64,000 nt of DNA. It comes from Megascapheus bottae (Eukaryota; Chordata; Mammalia; Rodentia; Geomyidae). The translations under genes and the position numbers were made by a program. Under the pieces are notes generated by a model, which did not search any database, was not told the DNA's origin, and saw nothing but the letters and a program-made list of their open reading frames with translations. The DNA is taken from positions 16,997,927 to 17,061,926 of the forward strand of contig JANJXV010000024.1 of NCBI GenBank assembly GCA_024803745.1, given 5' to 3'. Positions 9,901-19,014 of this stretch are shown here, in pieces (within the stretch, counting starts at the first letter, position 1; each line of letters starts with the position of its first letter).

Positions 9901-11727
9901 ACAAGATAAAAGCGGAAGAGGCTGGTTTTCAGCTTGTTGATGGTGGGTCTATAGATATCTTCCAAGCGGCTGAAGAGCCGTCGCTCGAGGTAGCTCCAGT
10001 AATCCCGAAGGGCAGCCAAGTCATACAGTTGCATTAACTGCTGTAGATGGTCCACAATCTTGTCCACCTACACAGAGAAAGCAGTGCTGGAGAAGGCAGG
10101 GAGGAAAGCAGAGGGAATTCTCCCTCACTCCACAGAATACAGCTTTGTGCACTTACTGTGGTTTCTGGAGGTCAGAAAACTTTTAAGTGATAAATTTATA
10201 AAATTTTCAAAACATATCAACATCACACATATTTTTCTGATGCAAGTTATATGGCCTGACAAGCTAACAAGTAGGGAATTTTCAGGTATAAAAAGCTTCT
10301 GGTGGCTGGGAACTGGTGGCTCATGCTTGTGAGACTAACTACTCAGTGAGGACTGTGCAAAGCTCAGGCAGTTAAGTCTGTGACACTCTTCCAATTAACA
10401 ACCCAAAAGCTGGAAGTGGAACTGTGGCTTAAGTGGTAGAACACTACTTTGAGCAAAAAAGCTCAGGGGCAGTGTCAGGGCTCTGAGTCCTAAACTCAGT
10501 AGCAAGACACATACACACATACCTCTGGCCCAGGAAGCAAGAGATCTTGGATCTATTTGGACCTACCAATTTAAGCCACTACTTTAAAAAGGTATTAAGG
10601 GTATTGAACCTTAGAGTCATGATTTGCTTTTTACCAAGTAACCAATCAGGAGCCTCCTCCTCCAAGCAAGAAGCCAGACCTCCTAATTCCAGCCTCCCTT
10701 CCTGCTAACTCACTACCAGTGCAAACACCAATTCAATTCAGCACATTAAAATCACAAGCACAGAAATTCCAAGAACAAAAAAATAAAAAGAAGGAATGGA
10801 GGGAGGGAAGGGGAAAGGAAAAGAAATCCCAAGTACTTCTCAACTGCAAATCTCAGGGGAAATGTGTTCTAAAACATGCAATAAAAGCCAGGAGTTTGGC
10901 CTAGTGGTAGAATGCTTGCCTAGGCATGCATGAAGCCCTGGGTTCGATTCCTCGGTACCACATACACAGAAAAAGCAGAGCTGTGGCTCAAGTGGTAGAG
11001 CTCTAGCCTTGAGAAAAGCCCAAGGACAGTGCTCAGGCCCTGAGTTTAAGCACCAGAACAAGCAAAATAAAATAAAATAAAATAAAAAAAACACGTGCAA
11101 TTAAGTCTTCTTACACATGCTGAAACAAAATCAAAATTGCCAAAGGGTCTCTGACAAGGCGATTTTTGACAAACACCACAAATACTTGCACCCAGCCAGC
11201 ATTTGGGGGATGCACAGCCGCCCTTTGCTCCAGCTTCCCTGGGTAGCAAATCCTTGAACAGTTCTCCGGCCAGAACTCCACCATCTATGTCCCCAGTCTT
11301 GCCTCTTAAAACTTGGTCGCCACCCGGCAGCCCCCCGGGGCCAGGCTGGATGGGGAGATCCGACCCCTGGAGTCAGGGCGCCTGGGCCCCGGGGCTCCTT
11401 CACTCACAGGCTGAGCAATTTCTAGCAAGTCACGGCCAGCTCGGGGCCTCGGGGCCTCCTCGGCCAGGCCAAGGGCCAGGCTTGGGGTGTCTCCGGTCCC
11501 CGCTTCTCCGGGGAGCGGTGGCAGCGCCGCTCCGCTTCGGAGGGCAGGGCTGGGGGGAGGGGAGGGGACCGCTTCACCCGCCGCCACGCCCGCCGGGCCC
11601 TCACCCGGAACCCCTTCTCCTTGTCCGCCTTGATCTCGGCGTCCAGCTGCCGCAGAGTGTGCGTGAAGCCGCGGAAGAGCAAGTACTCCCGGACCAGCTC
11701 GTCGGTGCGCTCCACCGCCTCCGCCAT
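3757..11727 (-). CDS. WDR91: WDR91, N-terminal half (coding exons 1-6, partial gene)
   Basis: WDR91 is a Rab7 effector on endosomes that restrains the Beclin-1/UVRAG PI3-kinase complex and so promotes early-to-late endosome conversion (family knowledge). Six exons on the minus strand (11727-11605, 10067-9888, 9008-8801, 7134-7052, 6153-6023, 3922-3757) join in frame to 297 residues that match my memory of mammalian WDR91 almost throughout. It starts [20 protein letters not shown]. Residues about 4-36 form a LisH-like segment, residues about 185-220 an acidic, probably coiled-coil segment ending [11 protein letters not shown], and residues 243-297 a serine-rich linker. The C-terminal WD40 repeats lie beyond the left edge. 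All junctions are GT-AG except intron 3, which is AT-AC. No stop or frameshift was seen. The start is the first ATG in the CpG island and matches the family N-terminus. Identity is very likely. Confidence 0.96.
4374..4836 (+). repeat. Composite SINE interrupted by a younger SINE
   Basis: The B1-like left part (4374-4453) and the ID-like right part (about 4670-4836) of one old composite SINE are separated by a near-consensus ID-type dimeric SINE. Short repeats CAGCCATAG and CAGCCGTAA at the junctions look like a target-site duplication. Confidence 0.8.
4455..4669 (+). repeat. ID-type dimeric SINE (nested)
   Basis: Near-consensus copy with intact A and B boxes and a long A tail (about 4641-4668), inserted into the older composite SINE. 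Confidence 0.92.
4985..5575 (-). repeat. Two degraded antisense SINE pieces
   Basis: 4985-5195 and 5400-5575 show antisense SINE hallmarks (CTGGAGATTAAACTCAGAG; TTGAATTCAGGGCCTGGGCACT; TTAATTGGAGATAGAGTCTC). They flank a TG-rich stretch at about 5340-5400. In WDR91 intron 5. Confidence 0.6.
6023..6153 (-). CDS. WDR91: WDR91 coding exon 5
   Basis: Encodes [21 protein letters not shown] and continues to MDRLGDSEL (residues 199-242), ending in phase 2 at a GTGAGT donor. The heptad-like, charged first half fits the coiled coil of the family. Confidence 0.95.
7052..7134 (-). CDS. WDR91: WDR91 coding exon 4
   Basis: Begins after an AC intron terminus; the split codon gives proline, restoring [12 protein letters not shown] across the junction. 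It ends RQK before a GTTTGC donor. One difference from the recalled family sequence is AEFQR where I remember AECQR. Confidence 0.94.
7135..8800 (-). other. WDR91: U12-type AT-AC intron (WDR91 intron 3)
   Basis: On the minus strand the intron begins ATATCCTTTC at 8800 and ends with AC at 7136-7135. The sequence TTCTTTAAC at 7152-7144 matches the U12 branch-site consensus TTCCTTAAC at eight of nine positions, and its adenosines lie about ten bases from the AC. Splicing at these sites restores the conserved protein [11 protein letters not shown]. The nearest GT-AG alternative (donor GTGAGT at about 8778, acceptor CAG at 7134-7132) would replace conserved residues with about eight foreign ones. 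The intron also holds a composite SINE at about 7.5 kb. Confidence 0.93.
7492..7695 (+). repeat. Composite B1/ID-like SINE
   Basis: Starts near GGTGGCACACTTTTAGAACC and has CTACTCAGGAGGCTGAGATC, then a diverged ID-like right part. In the AT-AC intron. Confidence 0.75.
8801..9008 (-). CDS. WDR91: WDR91 coding exon 3
   Basis: Starts with [10 protein letters not shown] after a GACAG acceptor and ends with FLSVLFQCM plus one base (phase 1). The next bases on the minus strand are ATATCCTTT, a U12-type donor rather than GT. A LINE fragment lies 25 bases upstream of the exon, beyond a retained polypyrimidine tract. Confidence 0.95.
9034..9257 (+). mobile_element. 5'-truncated LINE-1 3' end with target-site duplication
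   Basis: The insert ends in an A-rich tail (AATAAAA repeats at about 9230-9257) and is flanked by a perfect 13-bp direct repeat, AAAGAAGGTAGCA, at 9021-9033 and 9258-9270. Its body resembles the L1 3' end at about 52.85-53.05 kb. It lies antisense to WDR91, just upstream of exon 3. Confidence 0.85.
9888..10067 (-). CDS. WDR91: WDR91 coding exon 2
   Basis: Sixty codons in phase 0, between a TGTGTAG acceptor and a CAG/GTACTT donor. The product runs [11 protein letters not shown] to [10 protein letters not shown] (residues 42-101), typical WDR91 N-terminal sequence. Confidence 0.96.
10304..10500 (+). repeat. Composite B1/ID-like SINE
   Basis: Shows GCTGGGAACTGGTGGCTCAT, then GAAGTGGAACTGTGGCTTAA and a GAGCAAAAAAGCTCAGGGGC right part. 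In WDR91 intron 1. Confidence 0.8.
10888..11092 (+). repeat. ID-type dimeric SINE
   Basis: Both halves are present, with B box GGTTCGATTCC and an (AAAAT)n tail at about 11063-11092. It lies at the edge of the WDR91 CpG island. Confidence 0.9.
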
Positions 11728-11990
11728 CGCCGTGCGCTCCGGCCGCTCCGAGGACCGCCACAGCCGGCGACGGAGGGGCGGGGCCTGGACAGGACGGGGC
11801 GGGGCCCTGCGCGCGCGCCAGACCCGTCACGCGGAGGCCCGCCTACCCACCCGCAGGCCCCGCCCCCAGAGCTGGGCCCCTCCCTCTACTCCGCCTCTGT
11901 CGGAGCTGAGCCACGCCCCCTGCCCTCTGGACCCGCCCAGCCTGAGCGGTGGCCACGCCTCCTCCTCGCCCAGCAGGGCGCCTGAAAGGG
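11310..11990. promoter_or_regulatory. CpG island / WDR91 promoter
   Basis: GC-rich, CpG-rich DNA surrounds WDR91 exon 1. Upstream of the ATG there are GC boxes (GGGGCGGGG-type at about 11774-11806) and a run of CGCGCGC at about 11811. No TATA box was seen. This is the usual form of a housekeeping promoter. No oppositely directed gene was recognised on the other side. Confidence 0.85.
11605..11727 (-). CDS. WDR91: WDR91 coding exon 1
   Basis: Forty-one codons from the ATG at 11727-11725 to the codon CGG before a GTGAGG donor. It encodes the LisH-like N-terminus, which in this family serves dimerisation. The exon sits inside the CpG island. Confidence 0.96.
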
Positions 11991-12334
11991 GCCAGTACTA
12001 ACTGTGGCTTTGTCACTTTAGTTTTGCACCCATCCAAGTCAAGTAGGAGTGAACCAGAGGGTCAGGAGAGGCCTCGGGTGAGGTTTCGACGCGTAGTTAA
12101 CTGTACATCCAGGAATCCTTTTGTCTGCTGCCCTTCTTTTTACAAATTGGGGAAATTGCAGGGAAATTGACCTGTGTGCTCATCATGAAACCTCATGTTT
12201 ACAGGGCAAGGGAGCAAGAGGCTTTGCTAAACCACCCATGCTGTGGTCACATTTTTTTGTTGTTGATTTGGTGTGGGGCTTTTCTTTTTTTTGCGGGGGA
12301 GGGTAGGGGAGAGTTACTTTGTTTCTATTTTTTC

Positions 12335-12505
12335 TTGTGCCAGTCCTGGGACTTAAACTCAGGGCCTGGGTACTGTCTTTGAGCTTTTTCACTCAAGGTT
12401 AGCTCCTTACCACTTAAGCCCACAGCTGCACTCAGGACAGGCTACCCATCCTCAGATCTCAACCTCCAGAGTAGTTAGGATTACAGGCTTGAACCGCACC
12501 TGATT
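12335..12505 (-). repeat. Composite SINE, antisense, diverged
   Basis: Contains antisense hallmarks CTTAAACTCAGGGCCTGGGT and GATTACAGGCTTGAACCGC. Part of the intergenic stretch between WDR91 and the RBM7 pseudogene. Confidence 0.7.
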
Positions 12506-13028
12506 TGTTGTTTTGTTGTTCTTGTTCTTTAAGTATGAAATTGTGTTTGTATGTACATTTTTAAGACTCAGGAAAATTACACCGTGACATCTTATATTTG
12601 TTTTCTAGAATGTGAAACTGAAGGAATTTGAGTCCTTTTAAAAAATGGTTTTGTTTCCCTTAAAAAACCACCTGAAGCATTTATAAGGTGTAAGTATTTT
12701 TTTTTATAATTTTATGTCTTTTATTGAACCAAGGGACATATTCATGCTAGGCCAGCACTCTACCTCTAAGCCACATCCGGCGCTAAGGTGTAAATATTTG
12801 TATGAGTTAAAAAATAATATCTTTGAGCCTTGCTTTCTTCATCTATAAAATAGTGAAGATTTGGGTAAGATAATTTGTGCAACCGATTCAATATACAGCT
12901 CTATGTTCCTTTATCCTTTCTAGTTGTGTGGCTTTTTGTGTTTGTCAAATACAACTAGGAATTATTGCCACCACTGTGCTCATACCATTTCACCTCTAGT
13001 GCAGGTGACTACAGAAATTCAGATATGG

Positions 13029-13210
13029 GGGCTGGGAACTTGGTCTAGCGGTTGAGTGCTTTCCTAGCATGCATGAAGTTCTGGATTCTATTCCTTGGTA
13101 CCACATACACAGAAAAAAGACAGAAGTGGTGCTGTGGCTCAAGAGAAAAACCCAAAGACAGTGCCCAGGCCCTGAATTCAAGTCCTAAGACTGGCAAAAA
13201 AAAAAAAAAC
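13029..13210 (+). repeat. ID-type dimeric SINE
   Basis: Head GGGGCTGGGAACTTGGTCTAG through CTTGGTACCACATACACAG, a shortened right half and an A tail. Confidence 0.88.
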
Positions 13211-13524
13211 CAGAAACTCCGATATAACAAAAAGCAAGCTCTGGCAAGGTAACTGCCTGTTTTGCCTTCTTTGCCTTCCTTCCCTGTCTCTGCCTACTGT
13301 AGAAAGGCTGTATGACTTGGTTTTCCCTAGAGCACTTGCCTGCTGCAGCAGCCCTCCCTTCCCCCACCTCCTAGCATTGCCCACACCAGAGCCTGTAAAA
13401 CCAGCTAAGATTAGATTTCTGATCAATACAAACAAACCCTTTGCTCTACCTGGAAGATCCTCTCCCCATGAATCACACAGTAAGCCACTCCCTCCAATGT
13501 TTGCTCCAATGTCATTCTTTTATT

Positions 13525-13805
13525 TCTGCACGCTGCTATAACAAAATGCCATGATCTGGGAAGTTTATACACGAAAGAAACTATTCTGGAGCCTGAAGTC
13601 TGGAATCAAAGTACAATCAGATTCAGAGCTTGGTGAAGGTGTACTCTGGCCTGCAGGTGCACCTTCCAGCCATAAACTCACCTAGTCTTCTCATGACAAG
13701 AGGTTCCAAGGGGTCTCTCCTGAAAATCCACTGATTCCATCCATTTGAGTTTGCCTCTATGACCTGATCACCATCCGACATAGCCACACCCATCCCCAAC
13801 ATGCA
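13525..13805 (-). mobile_element. MaLR (MLT1-like) LTR fragment, antisense
   Basis: The order 'GCTGCTATAACAAAATGCCA', 'GGAGCCTGAAGTCTGGAATC', 'CTATGACCTGATCACCATCC' matches the reverse complement of MLT1-type LTRs as I recall them. Diverged, with ends set by eye. Confidence 0.6.
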
Positions 13806-14671
13806 GGGACACAAACACTCAGATGATAGTAATACCTCACATCTAGTAGTTTTACCCCTCTCCATTTCTTGCTTGTATTTTTCTACCTTGCACATATTAA
13901 CATCAATATTTTACTTATTTGATATATTGACTTTTCCCACCCAACTAAGACATAAGCTGAGTAAAAGCAGAGATTTTGGTCTGTATGGTTTGTTACTGTA
14001 TCCTCAGAGCACTGGGTGCAATAAATGCTCAGTAATGGTAATTTCAGATTGGATCCAGCCTCCCTCAAGCAGGGCAGCCTTATTAGAGGAAATGTAATCA
14101 TAAATTGTGAGTGGGTTTTGTGCCCATCTGAATGGCACCTGGTCCAAAATATTCTTCTTCCCCTTCATACCACTTTACACATTCTTGGCTGCCTTGTCCT
14201 TATATAACTGGAAAAGGCACTGCTTCTCCAGTTCATTCATTAACTCTAGTTGATCTGATCAGTGTACCACTGCTTATGTTCTGGTGCCTGCTGTGACAGT
14301 AGAAAGGGACAGTGGGGTCCATTTAAGAAGATGCTACCAGGGACCACACCTGTTCCATTATGCACAGAAAATTATTCACAGCCCATCTCAATACCATACA
14401 AAATAATAAAATTTTTAATGACTGCCTAATATTGTATGGGATGGTTGTACTCTAATTTATAGAGTCTTCATTAAGTTACATGTTGAACACTGTAATTGTT
14501 TCACATTTCTTTTTTCCCCCGTAGTAATAAATTCTAGTATGAGAAGTGGGAACTGGCTGTTACAATGTCCTAGGGGACCAACTTCTAGAAGATTCTTTTG
14601 TGCGAACTGCACTGAACTAGGGCTGGAGTGACATATTCCTATGAAGCTGCTTTGAAAAATTAAAAAAAAAA

Positions 14672-15765
14672 ATGTCAGTTGTGGGGCTTGAACTCTGTGT
14701 CTAGGCACTGTCCCTGAGTTGTTCAGCTCAAGGCTATACCACCCTATCCCTTGAGCCATAGTGCCACTTCCGGTTTTCTGCTAGTTAATTGGAGATGAGT
14801 CTCATGGTCTTTAGTGCCCATGCGCTAAAGTAGCCACTGCGCCCAGCTGTAACATTTCTTAGTATAATATTCTTACCAGAGATTAGTGGCTCAAGCTTAT
14901 AATCCCGTCTACTCAGGAAGTTGAGAACTGAGGATTATAGTTCAAAGTGAGCCCAGGCAGGAAAGTCCACTCATGGACTTTCCAACTAACTACTGAAAGC
15001 TGGAAGTGGTGCTGTGGCTCAAGTGATAGAATACCAGCCGTGAGCAAAACTGCTAAGGACAGCACCAAGAACCTAAGCTCAAGGCTACTGCCCTACCCCT
15101 TAAACCATAATGCCACTTCCAGTTTTCTGGTGGTTAATTGGAGATAAGAGTCTAACTGTCTTTAGTGCCTGGACTGGCTTTGAACTGTGATCTTCAGATC
15201 TCAGCCTCCTGAGTAGTTAGGATTTCAGGCATTGTTTTCTAGTGCAGTGGCTTGAACTCAGGGCCTGGGCACTATCCTTTGGTTTTTTTCACTCAAGGAT
15301 GATACTCTACCACTTGTGCCACATATCCACAAAACGTTGCCTAGCATTTTTCAAAATCCTTCCTCTGGACATATATTCAAATTTTAACTCGTAGGTATAA
15401 TAACTGTAGTGTTTTATAGCAGTATATTTTTCTGTCATATGTTAGTGTCAACTCATTCAAAACTCTTACCAACTAACTCCTCCAAACTTTGTAATGCAAA
15501 TTGCTGCTAAACTAAGAATTTGGGCGGGGTGAGGGGAAGGGTATCAGTCGTGGGGCTTGAACTCTTGGCCTGGGCGCTGTCCCTGAGCTCTTCAGCTCAA
15601 GGGTATCGCCCTACCCCTTGAGCAACAGCACCACTTCAAATTTTCAAGTGGTTAATTGGAGATAAGAGTCTCTGGGACTTTAGTGGCTTTGAACCGTGAA
15701 CCTCAGATCTCAGTCTCCTGAGTAGCTAGGATTACAGGGATGAGCCATCATGCCAATCGCACATC
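14672..15765. repeat. Cluster of composite SINEs
   Basis: Antisense copies at about 14672-14848, 15058-15235, 15245-15320 (partial) and 15540-15765 share GGGCTTGAACTC, a CACCACTTC-type segment and TTAATTGGAGATAAGAGTC. A sense copy at about 14881-15057 is cut short by the antisense copy that follows. Confidence 0.75.
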
Positions 15766-16280
15766 AGCCTTGATAAGTAGCTCAAAGCAGATTGAGGACT
15801 TGCTAGGCCTCTATCCTTCTTTTCAATCCCAGAGGTAACAAATCCCTATTTGCAAGGCGCAGCATACAACCAATAAGCCTGTTCATAGTAGGAATTAAGT
15901 CTATGGATTTATGAGTCTATAAAACCATCTGCTTTCACTGCTAGGACAATTCAAGCCTAGAAAGTTAATAAATAATATGGCCTTTGCAAACACTATCTTC
16001 AAGTCAACCATATTACCACACTTCTGGAAAGCTAATTCCTGGAGCATCTTTCATACAGCTTCTTACTTCTACAAGACCCCTTCCCCTGCCTCTTCTGCCC
16101 CTTTCCCTTTGCTATGAGCAGGTGGTTAGATTAAAAAGGTTGGAGTGGGATGCAGAACAGTTTCCACGAAGTCTCCATGCCCTCTCAGGATAAAGCCAAG
16201 TTTCTCCAAGACAGAGCCTCTCAGACTCCATGTCCTGTGCTCCACCAGGCCCTAAGGATGCTGCTGGTGGAGCTAGAGCT

Positions 16281-16428
16281 AAATGATGAGCCAGGGGCAG
16301 AGAGAAAAAGGAGCAAGAAGTTTTCAAGGAACCAGGAGGCCCTGATTCAAAGGCTGCCTGAGAGTTATCAAGGACAGTGTCCTGAATGAGACAAAAATTT
16401 TAAGGAAGTTGGTATTTATTTATTTACT

Positions 16429-16481
<53 letters not shown>

Positions 16482-16785
16482 GCTAAGGGTGGGGAATTTG
16501 AACCCAGGGCAACATTTGAGCTATGTCTCCAACCCCTTTGCTATTTTGTTGTTGTTGTTGTTGGCTGTGGGCTTGAACTCTGGGCCTAGGCACTGTCCTG
16601 AGCTCTTCAGCTCAAGGCTACCACCCTATCCCCTGAGCCATAGTGCCACTTCCGGTTTTCTGTTAGTTAATTGGAGATGAGTCTCATGGTCTTTAGTGCC
16701 TAGGCTAGCTTTGAACTGTGATCCTCAGATCTCAGCCTCCTGAGAAGCTAGAATTACAGGTATGGGCCACTGTGTCCAGCTGAAA
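16281..16785. repeat. Local duplication, copy 1
   Basis: About 500 bp, from near GATGAGCCAGGGGCAGAGAG through a TATTTATTTA segment, a (GT)n run and an antisense composite SINE, recurs at about 18265-18770 with small changes. Between the SINE and the left end the match is unique sequence, so it is a duplication rather than two independent SINE insertions. Confidence 0.85.
16431..16481. repeat. (GT)n microsatellite
   Basis: Nearly pure GT repeat of about 50 bp inside duplication copy 1. Confidence 0.97.
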
Positions 16786-17101
16786 AATCTTTGAATGAGA
16801 AATAAAGCTCACATAGTCAGTGTGTATGATACCATTGGCATAAAGAACATTTCTTTACACTTATTTCAGAAGGCCATCATAATCACAAACTATTTGTTCA
16901 TTCCTTCTGGGACACAGAATGCCATAGGCTCTTGGGTGTAGTTAAGGACTAGGAAGTCAGACAGCCCCTTTGTACATCTGAAACTGGAAAGAACAGGGAA
17001 AGGTCAAAATGCAAAGTTTAATATGTGTATACATATGTACCTATCTGTTTATTATGCCAGTAGTAGGGCTTGAACTCAGGGACTGGGTGCTGTTGCTCAG
17101 C

Positions 17102-17313
17102 TTTTTTTTTTTTTTTTTTTTTTTTTGCCAGTCCTGGGCTTGAGCTCAGGGCCTGAGCACTGTCCTTGGACTTTCTCAAGGATAGAGCTCTACCCCTTGA
17201 GCCTCAGCACCACTTCCGGCTTTTTGCTATGTATGTGGGGTACCGAGGAATGGAACCCGGTTCTTTGTGCATGCTAGGCAAGCACTCTACCACTCAGCCA
17301 AACTCCCGGCCCT
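17102..17313 (-). repeat. ID-type dimeric SINE nested in an antisense SINE
   Basis: Near-consensus antisense copy with a 26-base poly-T at its left edge. It is flanked by the two pieces of an older antisense SINE (about 17055-17101 and 17314-17370), with 'CTCAGCTTTTTT' repeated at both edges. Confidence 0.88.
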
Positions 17314-17439
17314 CAGCTTTTTTATTCAAGACTAAGTGCTCTACCTCTTAAGCCCACAGCTCTACTTTAAAAGCTTAATTTTTTTTTGTCATTGTAGAAC
17401 CTTTAATCTTTGGTTTTTACATGTAGTAATGAAGATGGA

Positions 17440-17965
17440 ACTAGATCTCTTTTCTTTTTTTTTTCTATTTTTTTATTGTAATTAGTAAAAGGGTTACATG
17501 ATATTTGCCAGATAGAAGGTGCATTAATTCACATACATTGATACCCTTTCACATGTCTTGGTACCCATTTCCCTCCCCCCCACACTCTCCACCCATCTTG
17601 GTTTTCCCCCCTTCCCTATCAAATTTCAAATATCCAAATACAAATAAATTCAATATATCAGATAACAAAGTGAGATACTATACCAATATGAGATAACCAA
17701 GGGACAGCAAAGGAGATGAGAGACAACATAGTACATTAAGGACAACAATCACTCGTTATATGGCTTTTGTTTCAATATCCTGGAGGTCCTTTCAATTAGC
17801 TTCACATTATATGGCCTTATGTATCAAGGTTTTGATCTATTGCAGATCTCTGCTAGTAGAGCCCAAGGTTTCTACTGATTATGACGAATGAGGGAAACCA
17901 TTGAGCCTAAGTTCCTTTGAGTCTGGCTTACTTCACTTAATATTTTTTCTAAGTTCAAAGCTTAA
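17440..17965 (-). mobile_element. LINE-1 3' end, antisense
   Basis: The reverse complement reads through AAGTGAAGTAAGCCAGACTC, a G-rich run, GGGTATCAATGTATGTGAAT and a final ACAATAAAAAAATAG tail, the same 3' end as at 54.1 kb. Includes the 3' UTR and part of the region just upstream. Confidence 0.8.
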
Positions 17966-18054
17966 TTTTTAAAAAGAATGCTGCAGAACAACAGGTGCAA
18001 TAACATTTCTTTCTTTAATCTCTTTCTCTTCGGTTTTTTTTTTTGGTTGTTTGT

Positions 18055-18262
18055 TTGTTATTCCTGGGCTTGAACTCTGGGCCTGGGTGTTGTCCCTGAG
18101 CTCTTCGGCTCAAGGCTCAACTCCTTGAGCCACAGCATCACTCTTGGTTTTTTGGTGGATAACTGGAGGTAAGGGTCTCATGGACTTTCATGCCCAGGCT
18201 GGCTTTGAACCTCAATCTTTAGATCTCAGTCTTCTAAGTAGCTAGGATTACAGGTGTGAGCT
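18055..18262 (-). repeat. Composite SINE, antisense
   Basis: Shows GGGCTTGAACTCTGGGCCTG, TGGATAACTGGAGGTAAGGG and GCTAGGATTACAGGTGTGAG. It directly precedes duplication copy 2. Confidence 0.8.
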
Positions 18263-18264
18263 GA

Positions 18265-18770
18265 ATAATGAGCCAGAGGCAGAGAGAAAAAGGAGCAAGA
18301 AGTTTTCAAGGAACCGGGAGGCCCTGATTCAAAGTCTGCCTGAGAGTTATCAAGGACAGTGTCCTGAATGAGACAAAAATTTTAAAGAAGTTTGTATTTA
18401 TTTATTTATTGTGTGAGTGTGTGTGTTTGTTTGTGTGTATATGTATTTGTGTGTGTTGCTGAGGGTGGGGAATTTGAACCTAGGGCAACATTTGAGCTAT
18501 GTCTCCAACCCCTTTGTATTTTGTTGTTGTTGCTGTTGGCTGTGGGCTTGAACTCTGGGCCTGGGCACTGTCCCTGAGCTCTTCAGCTCAAGGCTACCAC
18601 CCTATCCTTTGAGCCACAGTGCTACTTCCAGTTTTCTGGAAGTGATTAATTAGAGATGAGAGTCTCCTGGATTTTAGTGCCCTGGAAGGCTTTGAACCAA
18701 GATCCTCAAATCTCAGCCTCTTGAACAGCTATGATTTCAGACGTGAGCCACTGTGCCCAGCTGTATTTTG
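18265..18770. repeat. Local duplication, copy 2
   Basis: Second copy of the 16.3-16.8 kb segment. The left boundary abuts the end of an antisense SINE at GGTGTGAGCT, and both boundaries share the short word GAGCT. The GT microsatellite is shorter and more broken here than in copy 1. Confidence 0.85.
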
Positions 18771-19014
18771 TTATTTGAGACAAGCTCTCACTAACTTCAT
18801 GTGCACTGACATAAAACTTTTGATCCTTCGCCTTCTGAGGACTAGTTGGATTAACTGGAATGTGTCATCAGGCCCAGCTGAGGGAATGCACATTTTACAT
18901 TTCCTGTCAAGGAGAGAAATGACTCTTATTGGTTGTTCTTATTTGTGGATGTTGGTGGTGGTGGTGGTAGTGGTGCCAGTCCTAGAGTTGAAGAGCTCTA
19001 TCCCTGAGCTGTTT

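Noticed and set aside
11203..11985. Long plus-strand open frame (260 codons) across the WDR91 CpG island
   Set aside because: It is antisense to WDR91 exon 1 and its promoter; the Pro/Gly/Arg-rich product is typical of GC-rich DNA without stops and matches no family I know.
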